Source: Planoprotostelium fungivorum (Eukaryota > Evosea > Variosea > Cavosteliida > Cavosteliaceae). Taken from it: DNA of 18,948 bases. The notes under the pieces are model-generated. The model was given only the letters and a program-made list of their open reading frames with translations. It had not been told where the DNA came from and did not search any database. Location of the stretch: positions 1 through 18,948 of the forward strand of contig MDYQ01000347.1 in assembly GCA_003024175.1 (NCBI GenBank), in the 5' to 3' direction. Each line of letters opens with the position of its first letter. The first letter of the stretch is position 1. The translations under genes were made by a program, and so were the position numbers. This document shows, piece after piece, positions 1 to 8,973 of the stretch.

Positions 1-2
1 CA

Positions 3-62
3 AGAGTGTCACAGCTGCTATCAGAGCACGAGCAGAAGAGGTCAGCGAAGAGAAAGAGATAA
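3..62 (+). CDS. possible 3' end of a gene entering from the left (partial)
   Basis: One plus-strand frame is open from the left edge to a TAA at 60-62 and would encode a basic tail ending in EHEQKRSAKRKR. This kind of Lys/Arg-rich C-terminus is plausible, but only 19 codons are visible and the other frames are also open for a while. No family can be named. The rest of 63-206 shows no convincing coding on the plus strand. On the minus strand a short open stretch ending at about 101 (reading IKEIEERLRFSSG before TAA) could be a last exon of the neighbouring GTPase-like gene, but I could not join it in phase. Confidence 0.2.
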   Translation, partial: RVSQLLSEHEQKRSAKRKR

Positions 63-206
63 ACCATTCTTGTCCATTCTATTCTTTCATTCTTTTAACC
101 GGAGCTGAAGCGTAGTCTCTCTTCAATCTCCTTGATGGACATTTGATCTATCTTCAACCGATTGATCTGTTGTGAGAGATCCTATTTCACATCAATTGAA
201 TGATTA

Positions 207-833
207 TCACCGCCTCCAGCGCTCAAAGAGAATCTGCCTCAGATTCACGGCTGCCGCGTAATCTTCGGCATATTTGGGCGTGGCCTTAGAGTCGATGGTG
301 TACAAGGGGACACAAATGCCCAAGATATTTTCCATGTCTTTCGCCAATCTCTCCAACACTTGGGTGGGGCCAACTCCATTCTCCGTATTTGCCTCTTGCC
401 AACGTCCGTCGAGCTGATAGCCGGTGACCACCATGACTACGTTCTTATGGAACATCTGCCGCAGTGAGATGACGGTGTGAGATGGTGTAGTCCGATGTGA
501 CGACAAGTAAGGACGTCCTCATCATCTCCGAGAAGACAGTTCAATAGAACTGTTGGTTCTTCTTGCACTTATCATCAAGTAGTGTAGGTACCTGAGAGTT
601 AGAGCGATACAATTGTTTTGCATTGAATCAGCATCTTGTAGATGTCTAACATGTGCTCTGCATCTCTACCTTGATAGTCTCCCGCTCCTGCCGTGTCGAT
701 GAACTGTAGACGGCCAACAATAAAGATGCATCAAACCTATTCACTGTTCTACGTCACCACCAAACTCTGACATGGTCTGACCCATTTGGGTGATGACGGT
801 TCGGAATCGGGCAACGATTGAGACGACATCCAT
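207..833 (-). pseudogene. AIG1/GIMAP-like GTPase remnant (no P-loop; model incomplete)
   Basis: Pieces of an AIG1-type GTP-binding domain read right to left. Exon 753-833 starts with ATG at 833 (27 codons). It splices by a 49-nt intron to an exon from 703, which begins FIDTAGAGDYQGRD, a G3/switch II motif (DxxG). The last piece, about 207-485, carries KNVVMVVTGYQLDG, placed like the AIG1 G4 strand, and a hydrophobic strand followed by IDSKA, placed like G5. It ends at TGA 207-209. The G1 P-loop (GxxxxGKS) is absent: upstream of 833 come only about 95 bp and then a tRNA gene. Between G3 and G4 an AIG1-like stretch (SLLVVTSDYTIS) lies in a different frame from the LRQMFHKNVV that should follow it. 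Either an intron (a 49-nt GTCGTC..GGCAG candidate exists) or a frameshift is needed. I call it a decayed or 5'-truncated gene; a divergent functional gene is possible. Confidence 0.35.
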
Positions 834-920
834 CGTAAGACAATCGACCGTTCAGACAGATGTGTTAGGTACCACCCTCCTGATTGTTGGAGATTTCGAG
901 CTAGGTGTCCAAAACTTAAT

Positions 921-928
921 AAAAAAAA
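921..928 (-). terminator. Pol III T-run terminator of tRNA-Gln
   Basis: On the minus strand a run of eight T residues begins one base past the discriminator base of the tRNA-Gln gene. This is the expected RNA polymerase III stop signal. Confidence 0.85.
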
Positions 929-929
929 G

Positions 930-1001
930 AGGCCATACCCGGATTTGAACCGGGGTTTCAAGGATCAGAACCTCGCGTGCTGACCGCTACACTATACGGC
1001 C
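930..1001 (-). tRNA. trnQ-CUG: tRNA-Gln (anticodon CUG)
   Basis: The minus strand folds into a full cloverleaf. The acceptor stem GGCCGTA pairs with TATGGCC. The anticodon stem CGAGG pairs with CCTTG around loop TTCTGAT, so the anticodon is CTG and reads CAG glutamine codons. The T arm CCCGG..TTCAAAT..CCGGG and the A/B-box positions are normal, the discriminator base is T, there is no intron, and CCA is not encoded. A T8 Pol III terminator follows at once. An AT-rich TATA-like stretch (TATATTATTATA, about 1030-1041) lies roughly 30 bp upstream of the 5' end. The gene sits between the 3' end of the CH-LIM-PH gene and the GTPase remnant. Confidence 0.95.
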
Positions 1002-1091
1002 TTGGTGTCTTTCGGAGTTAATCCGCAGTGTATAATAATATAGCTATTCTCTCTGCAGGAGATCGAACACATGTACAACACGAACCCTTTA

Positions 1092-4000
1092 TTAAGGTAG
1101 GTCCACACCAGAGGTGTGGACGATCTCGATGGTATCGATAGACATCTGGATCTCAATCTGCTGCCTCAAGATGGCGTTCAACCACTGCTCACGTTCAATT
1201 TGATTTTCAACTCACACTCACCATGTGCATCTCTTCTAAAGATTTGGCCTGCAGAATGGCCGATCCTTCACTGGACTTCACCTCGAAAGACCTTCCACTG
1301 TCATCGTTACCGTACTCGGACATCGTGCAACCGTAAAGCGCCAGCTTATCGATGGGTGCTCCAGTCTGCGACGATCATCAGCGGTCGTCCTCCATCACGA
1401 TGATGATGATGGGACGGATGAGATCATCGTCACCCTTCTGCCTCTGTCGTCCGATTTATAAAAGAAGAGGACACCTCCCCTGAGCGTGAGATAACGATCT
1501 TTCCACCCGAACATCTTCTTGTGCCGTAAGACACCCTCTCTCGTCTGCAACGTTTATCAACAGATGGATCTCTATCTAATGATTCACCTCGAAGCGGTGG
1601 CCTCTCGTTGCCTTCTCTTGTTCTTCTCTCTCCCTCTTCATCTGTTGCATCAAAGACACATTGCTCAAGACTATTGTAGTGAGTATCATAGAAATGTGAC
1701 CGAATAGAACTAACCTTCGATCCAGCGGAACATGTCTTCCGTGGTGTGAGTACGTACGGAGTACGTACCTCCGTTCGTGACGATGGTGAACTCGTTGTAC
1801 CTATTCATCCGTTTACATCTAAAAATAGATCATCTGTCTCAGTCACCTGCTGTGCATATCCGGTTGTACCTCGTCGATCACCTCGAAAGACAAAGTACCT
1901 GTCGACACGATCAAAACGTCGTCGACGAAATTTCCGCAAAATCTCCTCACCCGTCGGTCTCTCTCTGCCTCCTGATGGCTGTGACTTCCAGTAGAGAAGG
2001 TTGTCATCAGTCAGGCATGCGTAACGCTTCTTCCACCTCGCCAGTAGACCTTGCTCTTCTCTCAACAGAATCCATCCTTCTACGCTCGTCTCTACACCAC
2101 CGAAAGACAATTGTTTCTGTGGCTGTGGTGCTCTCTGCTTCCATTCAGATGTCAACGCAGATAGAGGAATAATAGTGAAAGATTATTTCTTGAACAAGGA
2201 TGAGAGAACTCTTACTTCAGAGGAAGAGAAGAGATTGAACCGTGGCTTTTCCTCTGGTTTCTCGTGTGCCCTTCTCTCTTCTTCCTTCTTCTCTTCTTCT
2301 CTCTTCTTCGCCTCTCTCTTCTTCTCCTCTTCCTTCTTCTTCTCTTCTTCTCTCTTCTTCACTTCCTCTCTCTTCTCTTCTTCTCTCCTCTTTGCTTCTT
2401 CTCTCTTCTCCTCTTCTTTCTTCTTCTCGTATGCCAACCTCTTCTTCTCTTCTTCTCTCTTCTCTTCTTCTTCTTGTCTCCTCTTCTGCTCTTCCCTCTT
2501 CTTCTTCTCTTCCTCTCTCTTCCTCTCTTCTTCTTCCACTCTCTTCTTCTCCTCTTCTCTCTGTTTCTTCGTCTCTTCTTCTCTCTTCTTCTCTTCTTCC
2601 TTCTTCTTCTTCTCTTCTTCTCGCTTGGACGCCTCTGCCTCTGCCCTTCTCACCTTCGCTTCTTCTTCTTCTCTCTTCTTCTCTTCTTCCTTGTGTCTCT
2701 CGTATGCTCTCTTCTTCTCTTCTTCTCTCTTCTTCTCTTCCTCTTTCTTTCTCTCCTCTTCGTCTGCCACCCTCTTCTTCTCCTCTTCTCTTTGTTTCAC
2801 TTCTTCCTCTGCTCTCTTCTTCTCCTTCTCCTTCTTCACTTCTTCTTCTCTTCTCACGGCCTCGATTCTCTTCTCTTCTTCGATCTTCTTTCTCTCCTCT
2901 TCTACTCTCTTCTTGCTCTCTTCTTCTGTTCTCTTCTCTTCCTCTGCCTTCTTCTTCTCTTCTTCCGCTCTCTTCTTCTCTTCTACTCTCTTCTTCTCTT
3001 CTTCTACCTTCTTCTTCTTCTCTTCTTCTACCTTACCGCTCTCACCCTGTACACTCTCAGTGATCATCAAAATTTCATCGAAATCTCACGGCTTCTGTGA
3101 CGGGCACCATGGCAGAGCCACATTTCTTACAATATTTACCACCCGTCACTACAATCTTACACGGAATGCATTGCAGTTGACGATTCAGCGTACTCGTACG
3201 CAAACGTTCTGTGGCAGGAGATAGTACCGTCTGTCGAATGGCTTGAGACGTTTCGATCGAAATCGACTCACTGTCTTACGAGCAGCCTCTTCTCTCTCCT
3301 TCTTCTCTGCCTCTTCCTTGGTCTTCGCTTCAGCCTCAGCTTTGATCTTCGCTTCTGTCTCAGCCTTTGCCCTCTTTTCGGCTTCTTCCTTCGCTTTCTT
3401 CTCAGCCTCTCTCTTCTCAGCTTCCCTCTTCTCAGCTTCTCTCTTCTCAGCCTCGGCTTTCGTCTTCGCTTCAGCCTCCTCCTTCGCCTTCTTCTCTGCT
3501 TCCGCTTTCTCCTTCTTCTGTGACTCTTCCTTAGCCTTCGCTTCTGCCTTCTTCTCTACTTCTTCCTTCGCCTTCTTCTCCGCATCTGCCTTTGCTTTAC
3601 TCTCCGCCTCTGCTTTAGCCTTCTTCTCTGCTTCCTTTGCCTTCCTCTCTGTCTCTTCTTTCGCCCTCTTCTCAGCCTCTGCCTTTGCCTTCTTCTCTGC
3701 TTCTTCTCTTGCCTTCTTCTCGGTATCAGCCTTTGCTCTCTTCTCTGCTTCTTCTTTCGCCTTCTTCTCAGCCTCTGCCTTCGCCTTCTTCTCTGCTTCC
3801 TCCCTGGCGTTCTTCTCCGCCTCTTCTTTCAGTTTCTTCTCAAGCTCCTGTACCACGTTAATCCTCTCTCACGCGTTCTCATTGTAGTGTGACAGATCAC
3901 AATGAACATCCCATCACCTGTGCAGCCTTGGCATCATTGGCAGCCGTATCACTCTGTCGTCTATCAGAAATGTCTCCTGATTTTTCATCGACTTTTCTCA

Positions 4001-5594
4001 CCTTCTCTCCCAGGAAGCTCCCAGAAGGTGAAGTCGGCCCTACTATCATCAGTCACCCAAAACAATAAATCGAAATAAAATCATCCCACCTTTTTCGACG
4101 AAGAAGCTGCCAGGTTGCGATGCCGTTCCTTCATCTCTCAGTCTCCTTCTCTTGTCGACAAACTCACCCTTATGCTTGACGATCGTCGGTCGACGTTTCT
4201 TAGCTCCAGCCGGTCGATTTTTCGTCAGGGAGACTAATCTGGATTCACCAGCGTGAAGTTCTGAACAGGATTGACAGAACGGTTGATTATCTATCAGGAC
4301 ACTGTCCGTCTTCGAATTAAGAGGACGATCGCAAGTGTGACACGTGAAGCAGCTGGGAGGAGTGAGGGGTGGGGTACGTAACGTACTTACGCCTTGTGAT
4401 ATTCTTTGTGGATGATACTGAGCTCGACGGTGTCGTTACCCAAAGGTAGATTACACTTTGAACAATTGGCTGCCTTCTCCTGAGATGGAGGTGAGGACGA
4501 TCTCATCATGATCTCATCATTATGATGTGATCAAGGTCATGATCTCATCAAGATGATCATGTCAGAGGTGATGATGGTGTCGCGAATATAAGAATGACGC
4601 CATCGTCTTCGACGTCATGATGCCGGAAAAACATCGGATCAATCACCTCTCGAATCGATTGCTTCTTGACGAGCGTCGACTGAAGGTTCGCTCTCACTTT
4701 CATCTGATTCTCCAACATCCTCTTGGCCGCCTCCGCTTTATCTGATAGAGAAGGGCTGGAAAAAATGACGCCGGGAACGGGATTCGAAACGAGGTCACTC
4801 ACCTCATGACCTTGGCTGGGGGAGCTGCGGCGGGTGATGGTGCGGCCGCTGCGGTGGGTGCCGCGCTGATGCTGGCGACACCTCCGCCCTTGTTGTTACC
4901 GGCAAATCGATGGTAGTACTGAGACAGGTAGGTGATGACGGAGAACATCTCTGGTACGGGAACGCACAGCATGTCATCAGCCTCTAATAAGGCGGGGATG
5001 CCTGATGGAACCATCGTCAGAGACGATCGCGATCGATGGACGAGAGATGGGATCGGATGCGGTGATGATGGAGATGGTCGATCTCACCGATACGATCGCC
5101 CACGGAAAAGGCCAAGTTGAGATTGTTCTTCGCTTCACTCTTTTTCAACGAATCGAAATTGAGAGTCGACGGACCTTGAAGACGTGTGAGACGTATGGAA
5201 TATGAAGTTGAGAGAAGGACTCGATGATGCGACAGAGGTGAAGATGTTCGTGATCGATTTTTTTCAGAGGATGATGTCGCTGATCAAAACATGAGGTAAT
5301 CACCCATGAATTTGTGGATGAGAGCACAGAATGCGAGCCCATCTCTCCAGCTACTTGTGAAGTCGGATACCTTGACATCTCGATAACCTACGAAATCGTC
5401 AGATGATACACTATGTCAACGAATAAATGAGATCGTTTCAGTTTTCATCCCCCATGATGTCTCGTCACAGTAGGTGGTTTCACTTCCGATTCATCGGGAG
5501 CGATAATGCCTGATATGCGGCCCGATGATGGATCACCTGCAGTATTGTTCTTGCACCATATCAATAGAGCTTCCTTTCCAGTGGCCCTACTCAT
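1092..5594 (-). CDS. CH-LIM-charged helix-zinc ribbon-PH-PH cytoskeletal adaptor
   Basis: Eighteen exons (5594-5537, 5387-5304, 5174-5088, 5001-4803, 4755-4647, 4479-4391, 4352-4090, 4039-3918, 3847-3272, 3230-3090, 3046-2216, 2134-1951, 1898-1847, 1800-1715, 1670-1588, 1544-1434, 1365-1222, 1184-1092) keep phase throughout and give about 1103 aa. The start at 5594 ([20 protein letters not shown]) is the usual beginning of a type-2-like CH domain, aa 3-112, which ends with [11 protein letters not shown] and YLSQYYHRF. An Ala/Pro linker follows, then a LIM domain (Cys185, Cys188, His207, Cys210, Cys213, Cys216, Cys235, Cys238). After it come an Ala/Glu/Lys helix (338-529), a C-x2-C-x9-C-x2-C zinc ribbon (550-566), a Glu/Lys/Arg helix (577-850) and two PH domains (about 872-963 and 990-1085), each with its C-terminal helix Trp (MFRWIE, MHMWLN). 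CH plus LIM suggests actin association, as in MICAL-like proteins; the PH pair suggests phosphoinositide membranes. That role is inference. TAA is followed by a second TAA, and AATAAA overlaps the stop. Confidence 0.87.
2216..3046 (-). repeat. coding low-complexity tract: E/K/R-rich helix, polypurine on the sense strand
   Basis: Exon 11 of the CH-LIM-PH gene. The sense (minus) strand is almost pure purine (GAAGAGAAGAAG...), so the plus strand is almost pure C/T for about 800 nt. It encodes runs such as [14 protein letters not shown], an E/K-alternating pattern typical of stable single alpha-helices or coiled coils. Long plus-strand ORFs over this span (Ser/Phe/Leu-rich) are antisense by-products. 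Confidence 0.9.
3272..3847 (-). repeat. coding Ala/Glu/Lys repeat (TolA-like helix)
   Basis: Exon 9 of the CH-LIM-PH gene encodes 192 residues of imperfect repeats of the type [16 protein letters not shown], with a local 15-bp tandem repeat (about 3408-3455) giving AEKRE three times. The composition predicts a long continuous helix. It differs from the E/K/R helix of exon 11 in its high Ala content and is separated from it by the zinc-ribbon exon. Confidence 0.85.
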
Positions 5595-5992
5595 TCCACC
5601 ACGTTCGCTCCCTTCGCAGTGAGGTGGATCAGCTGTGTGTGACACATGACATTCTACAAGGCTTCCATTTCTGTTTTTGTCAAACAAATGTTTACATTCT
5701 CATACTACATACAGAACATCTATGCTATACACCTCATATAACTTCATCTGAAATCGATATACTAGTAGCACTCCTTGCTACCTTGCAGGTCTCACCCAAG
5801 GGCTAACAGTCCGTCAGGCAGAGTAGACCTGTGCTTGAATAGAGGAGGTCATAATGACGCCAGCTATCAAGCCAAATTTTCTACCAATTTTCATCCTGAT
5901 TTACGCATAGCAACAACATCAAACATCACCAAAAGCAGACGCGACTGAGACGTTGTCACAAGAGTCTAGACTCTTGCGGTTCTACTGCTGAC
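5595..5992. promoter_or_regulatory. divergent intergenic region, CH-LIM-PH gene / PP2C gene
   Basis: This 398-bp gap separates two gene starts pointing away from each other and must hold both promoters. No clear TATA box, tRNA or conserved ORF is visible. Stop-bounded ORFs cross it on both strands but match nothing. An ATG at 5853 opens a frame that stops after 18 codons. It could be a short upstream ORF in the PP2C leader or an unrecognised first exon. Confidence 0.5.
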
Positions 5993-8598
5993 ATGAGCAC
6001 TCTTCGTTGCCTTCAGGAACACGATTCGGAATCCGAGGAATCAGAGGAGGAAAATGAGACATCTCCTGCACCCTCCAAGCCTGAGAGTTCACAAGCGGGG
6101 TTTCATTTCGCCGCGCCTGTAGCTCCACCCAAACATGTAGAGAAGAAAGTGGAGACGGTACCACCGTCTACCATTTCTAAAGAAGATGAGAAACCGACGA
6201 CGAACGATAAGACTCTGCCAGAGGTCAAACCGCCTTTGAAAGTCGAAATACCAACGATTCCTAAACTAAGCCCACCGGCCATTCCACTTCAGATATCGCC
6301 CACGAGTACTCACGTTCAAAAGAAACAAGCGACAGGCATCAGGGCCTCCTCCAGTAATTTCAACTCCCAACCTCAAGCATCTATCTTTGGAGGTCTGGGT
6401 GAGTGAAGATGGTGTCTGCTTCGAAATGAGACGAGAGGATCGTGCGAGTGTGGCTGATGTTCTTCCAGGTGGAATGAATGCAAGTTTCGGAGGTCTCTCC
6501 GCACAAGGAAGTTTCAGTTTACCCAAAGATGTAAGGAATGGTGGCCTCATTCAGCACGTCAACACACCTGGAAATCACTCGAGTGGAATACCGTGAGATC
6601 ATATCACGTGTCACCATCTTTGATTGTTCATCAGACGCGAACATGCGAAGATGGGAAGGAGAACAGGTGGTCTGGGTGCCAGCGTCAGCGGTTTCGCCCC
6701 TCTCAATTCTTCACTCGCACACTCCTCCACTCACACATCATCAAACTCTGCCCTACATGCATCATCTTCATCCTTCAACACGTCATCTCATGGTCTTCAC
6801 GCTTCCTCTCAGGGCCTGGGAGGTGGTTCGCACTCGTTCGGTGGCCTCGCAGGCGGTGGAGCCAGCTTCAGTTTGGGACAGGTGAAATCTCCCGCCCGAT
6901 TTTTCCCGCCCATTTTCTCCCGCCAAAACTGACGACGAACAGACGGAACGACCGACGGCCAGCTTCGGTAGCTTGAAAGAAGGAGGAGGCAGTGGAAACT
7001 TTGGTGGCTTGAGAGGCTCAGGCAAATCGATACCCAACAGCCTCAACGACCCCCCCGCTCCCAAATTAGACTTCAATCATATTTTTGGAAACGAGATCGC
7101 CAGGGTCAGGAGGTACGATCTACAACGCTTCATAGAAATGCGACCGTGTGACACGGCGTAGAGATTCCCTTGGGAAGACGTTGGATTACGCAGTCAGCTC
7201 GACTCTCGGCAAGAGAAAGACGATGGAAGATACGTTTGATGTTCTCATTCGAAAAGGTGGAATCGGTTCGTCCAATCTACAACACACTTGGTTACCTCAA
7301 CCACCGGCACAGTCTGCGGTGAGTGATGTCGTCTTCTGTCATGACGATGACTCTCATCATCTTCATGAGCGAAAGTATCTCGAGCGACTCAGATAGAGCT
7401 CACGTTGATGAAGTTTATTTGATGAAGCTCTCGTGATGATCATGATGATCATGATGATCGTGAAGATGATGAAACTGATGAAGAGAAGGTGAGCAACGAG
7501 GGACCCGTATCGGGAGAGAAAGCCATCACTCAAATTGAAGAGAAAGCCGAATACGCTTATTTCGCCGTCTACGACGGCCACGGTGGCACTCAGGCCGCCG
7601 ATTACGTGGCAAGGTGAGCCGATTCCGACGAAATTTCACCGACATCCCCCATCAGGCATCTACAATCGAGTATCGTAAATCACGCAGATTTCACAACGGA
7701 TACGACGAAAGCCATCCGCGAAGGTTTCCTGGAAACCGAGATCGGCTTCGAGAAGGTGAGACGTCGTACGTACCGTACGTACGTACTGACCGCTGTCAGC
7801 TGAGCGTCGACACGAAGATCCACGGGGGTGTGGGCACTACGGCCTGCGTCGCCATCATATGCGGTCACACACTTCACGTTGCGAATGTCGGTGATTCGGC
7901 AGCCATCTTGTGCAGGAGGGGTGACCCTCTCTCCCTCACCAACCCACACACGGCGAAAAATCCATCAGAGAAGAAGAGAGTCGAGGCCGTCGGGGGAGTC
8001 ATCAAGGTGGGAGGACAACGAGAACGATCGATTTTGATGGATGCAGGACGGAAGATTGGGGCATCCAATTTGGAACGCGTCGCTGATCAATCTGGGTGTC
8101 ACGAGAGCTATCGGTGACTTTTACTTCAAGCAGGACGAGTGGACGGAGGGGAAAGCTTCGGGTGACATTCATCATCCGTGTCTCCATGATCACATCTCAT
8201 CATCTCCTGTTCGTCTCATCATCGATCATCGCATCTTGTCGTCTGATCGTCATGCAGGTCTGAGTGCAGAGCCGGAAATCACGACGATCCAGTTGACCAC
8301 GGACGATTGCTTCTTACTCCTCGCCTCAGACGGTAAGCATCATCATCATCATTATCATCATCACCACCATCGCATGAAGAGTCTGAACCCAATATCAGGC
8401 TTCTGGGATGTCGTGAGCACGCAGCAGGCCATCAATTACATTCTACAGCAGTCTCTCACGCAGAAGGATGGACTGGACAACCTTTGCAACCAACTGATCG
8501 ATCTCGCGCTGAAGAAGGCAACGGAAGACAACACGACGGTTCTGCTGATCAAACTGAAAGAGTTGGAGGTTATGACGAAAGGACAAGATAAACAATGA
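5993..8598 (+). CDS. PP2C-type (PPM) Ser/Thr phosphatase with FG-rich N-terminal extension
   Basis: Eleven exons (5993-6398, 6469-6592, 6635-6881, 6943-7112, 7162-7318, 7489-7613, 7656-7755, 7800-8006, 8047-8161, 8258-8332, 8399-8598) give 641 aa in continuous phase to TGA 8596-8598. Residues 317-630 are a complete PP2C domain, a Mg/Mn-dependent phosphatase removing phosphate from Ser/Thr: GKRKTMED (332-339), VYDGHGG with metal-binding Asp397, GVGTTA (453-458), VANVGDS (471-476), GVTRAIGD (529-536), LASDGFWDV with Asp575, and EDNTTVLLI with Asp619. The metal-site Asp residues are all present. The first 315 residues are low complexity: an acidic SESEESEEENE patch, a Pro/Lys-rich part, and a Gly/Ser-rich part with repeated FGGL/FGSL motifs. 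The start is the first in-frame ATG; a short upstream exon cannot be excluded. The substrate is unknown. Confidence 0.93.
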
Positions 8599-8778
8599 TG
8601 TCGAACGGATTGTAGATGGAGATTGACCCTGTACTGTCGTTCGTGGCGAGCGAGAGACAGAGGCAGTTACCGTCAGACCAACAACTCTTGCTGCAGAACA
8701 AAAATAAGAACCTGTTCTTGTTCTCCACAGGCAGCCAGTAGACTTCGGATTGCCCCGGCTGATGAGAACAAAAGGAAG
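8599..8778. other. intergenic gap, PP2C 3' end to tRNA-Gly
   Basis: No coding or RNA gene is seen. It should contain the PP2C 3' UTR and poly(A) site; AAAAATAAGAA at about 8700 is a possible variant signal. A small perfect inverted repeat, AAGAAC-CT-GTTCTT, lies at about 8706-8719. A TTTT run on the minus strand (8770-8773) lies just past the tRNA-Gly 3' end and is the likely Pol III terminator. Confidence 0.4.
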
Positions 8779-8849
8779 TGCATCCGCCGGGAATCGAACC
8801 CGGTTCGCCTGCTTGGAAGGCAGACATCATACCATTAGACCACGAATGC
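8779..8849 (-). tRNA. trnG-UCC: tRNA-Gly (anticodon UCC)
   Basis: A minus-strand cloverleaf of 71 nt, the usual length for tRNA-Gly. The acceptor stem GCATTCG pairs with CGGATGC (one G-U pair) with discriminator A. The anticodon stem TCTGC pairs with GCAGG around loop CTTCCAA, so the anticodon is TCC, reading GGA/GGG codons. The T arm GGGTTCGATTCCC is canonical. There is no intron and no encoded CCA. T4 follows on the minus strand. Confidence 0.95.
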
Positions 8850-8973
8850 TGTGATGTGCGGGCTAATCCTGTGCGGTTGTAGCCATCATATCAGGTAGAA
8901 CAAAGCATTTCAGTGAGAAGCAACCGCCGTGTGGTCTCCCCATCTTGCGTCTTGGATCACATTGTACACCTGT

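Noticed and set aside
1728-1760. 33-nt in-frame pseudo-intron (GTACGT..GGAAG) inside PH domain 1
   Set aside because: Keeping it preserves the last beta strand and the helix with the invariant Trp of the PH fold. 33 nt is also shorter than any other intron here. It could still be a minor splice variant.
2175-3224. Long plus-strand ORFs (Ser/Phe/Leu-rich, up to 349 codons) over the pyrimidine tract
   Set aside because: They are antisense to the E/K/R helix exons of the CH-LIM-PH gene. Low-complexity C/T DNA is open in several frames at once, while the minus strand joins in phase to real domains on both sides.
3243-3887. Plus-strand ORF of repeated FFSASAFAF-like peptide
   Set aside because: Antisense of the Ala/Glu/Lys repeat. 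It has no start context or neighbouring exons, and the minus-strand frame is part of a coherent gene.
4113-4173. Possible 61-nt intron (GGTGAGT...CTGGCAG) in the LIM-linker exon of the CH-LIM-PH gene
   Set aside because: Donor and acceptor look fine, but removing it breaks phase with the next exon. Retained, the exon reads through and shows a repeated PGSFFVEK / SGSFLGEK motif.
8041-8598. Continuous plus-strand ORF of 185 codons at the PP2C 3' end as one exon
   Set aside because: It runs through two introns (8162-8257, 8333-8398) that are open by chance, giving His-rich filler. Splicing them out restores the PP2C motifs around Asp536 and Asp575.
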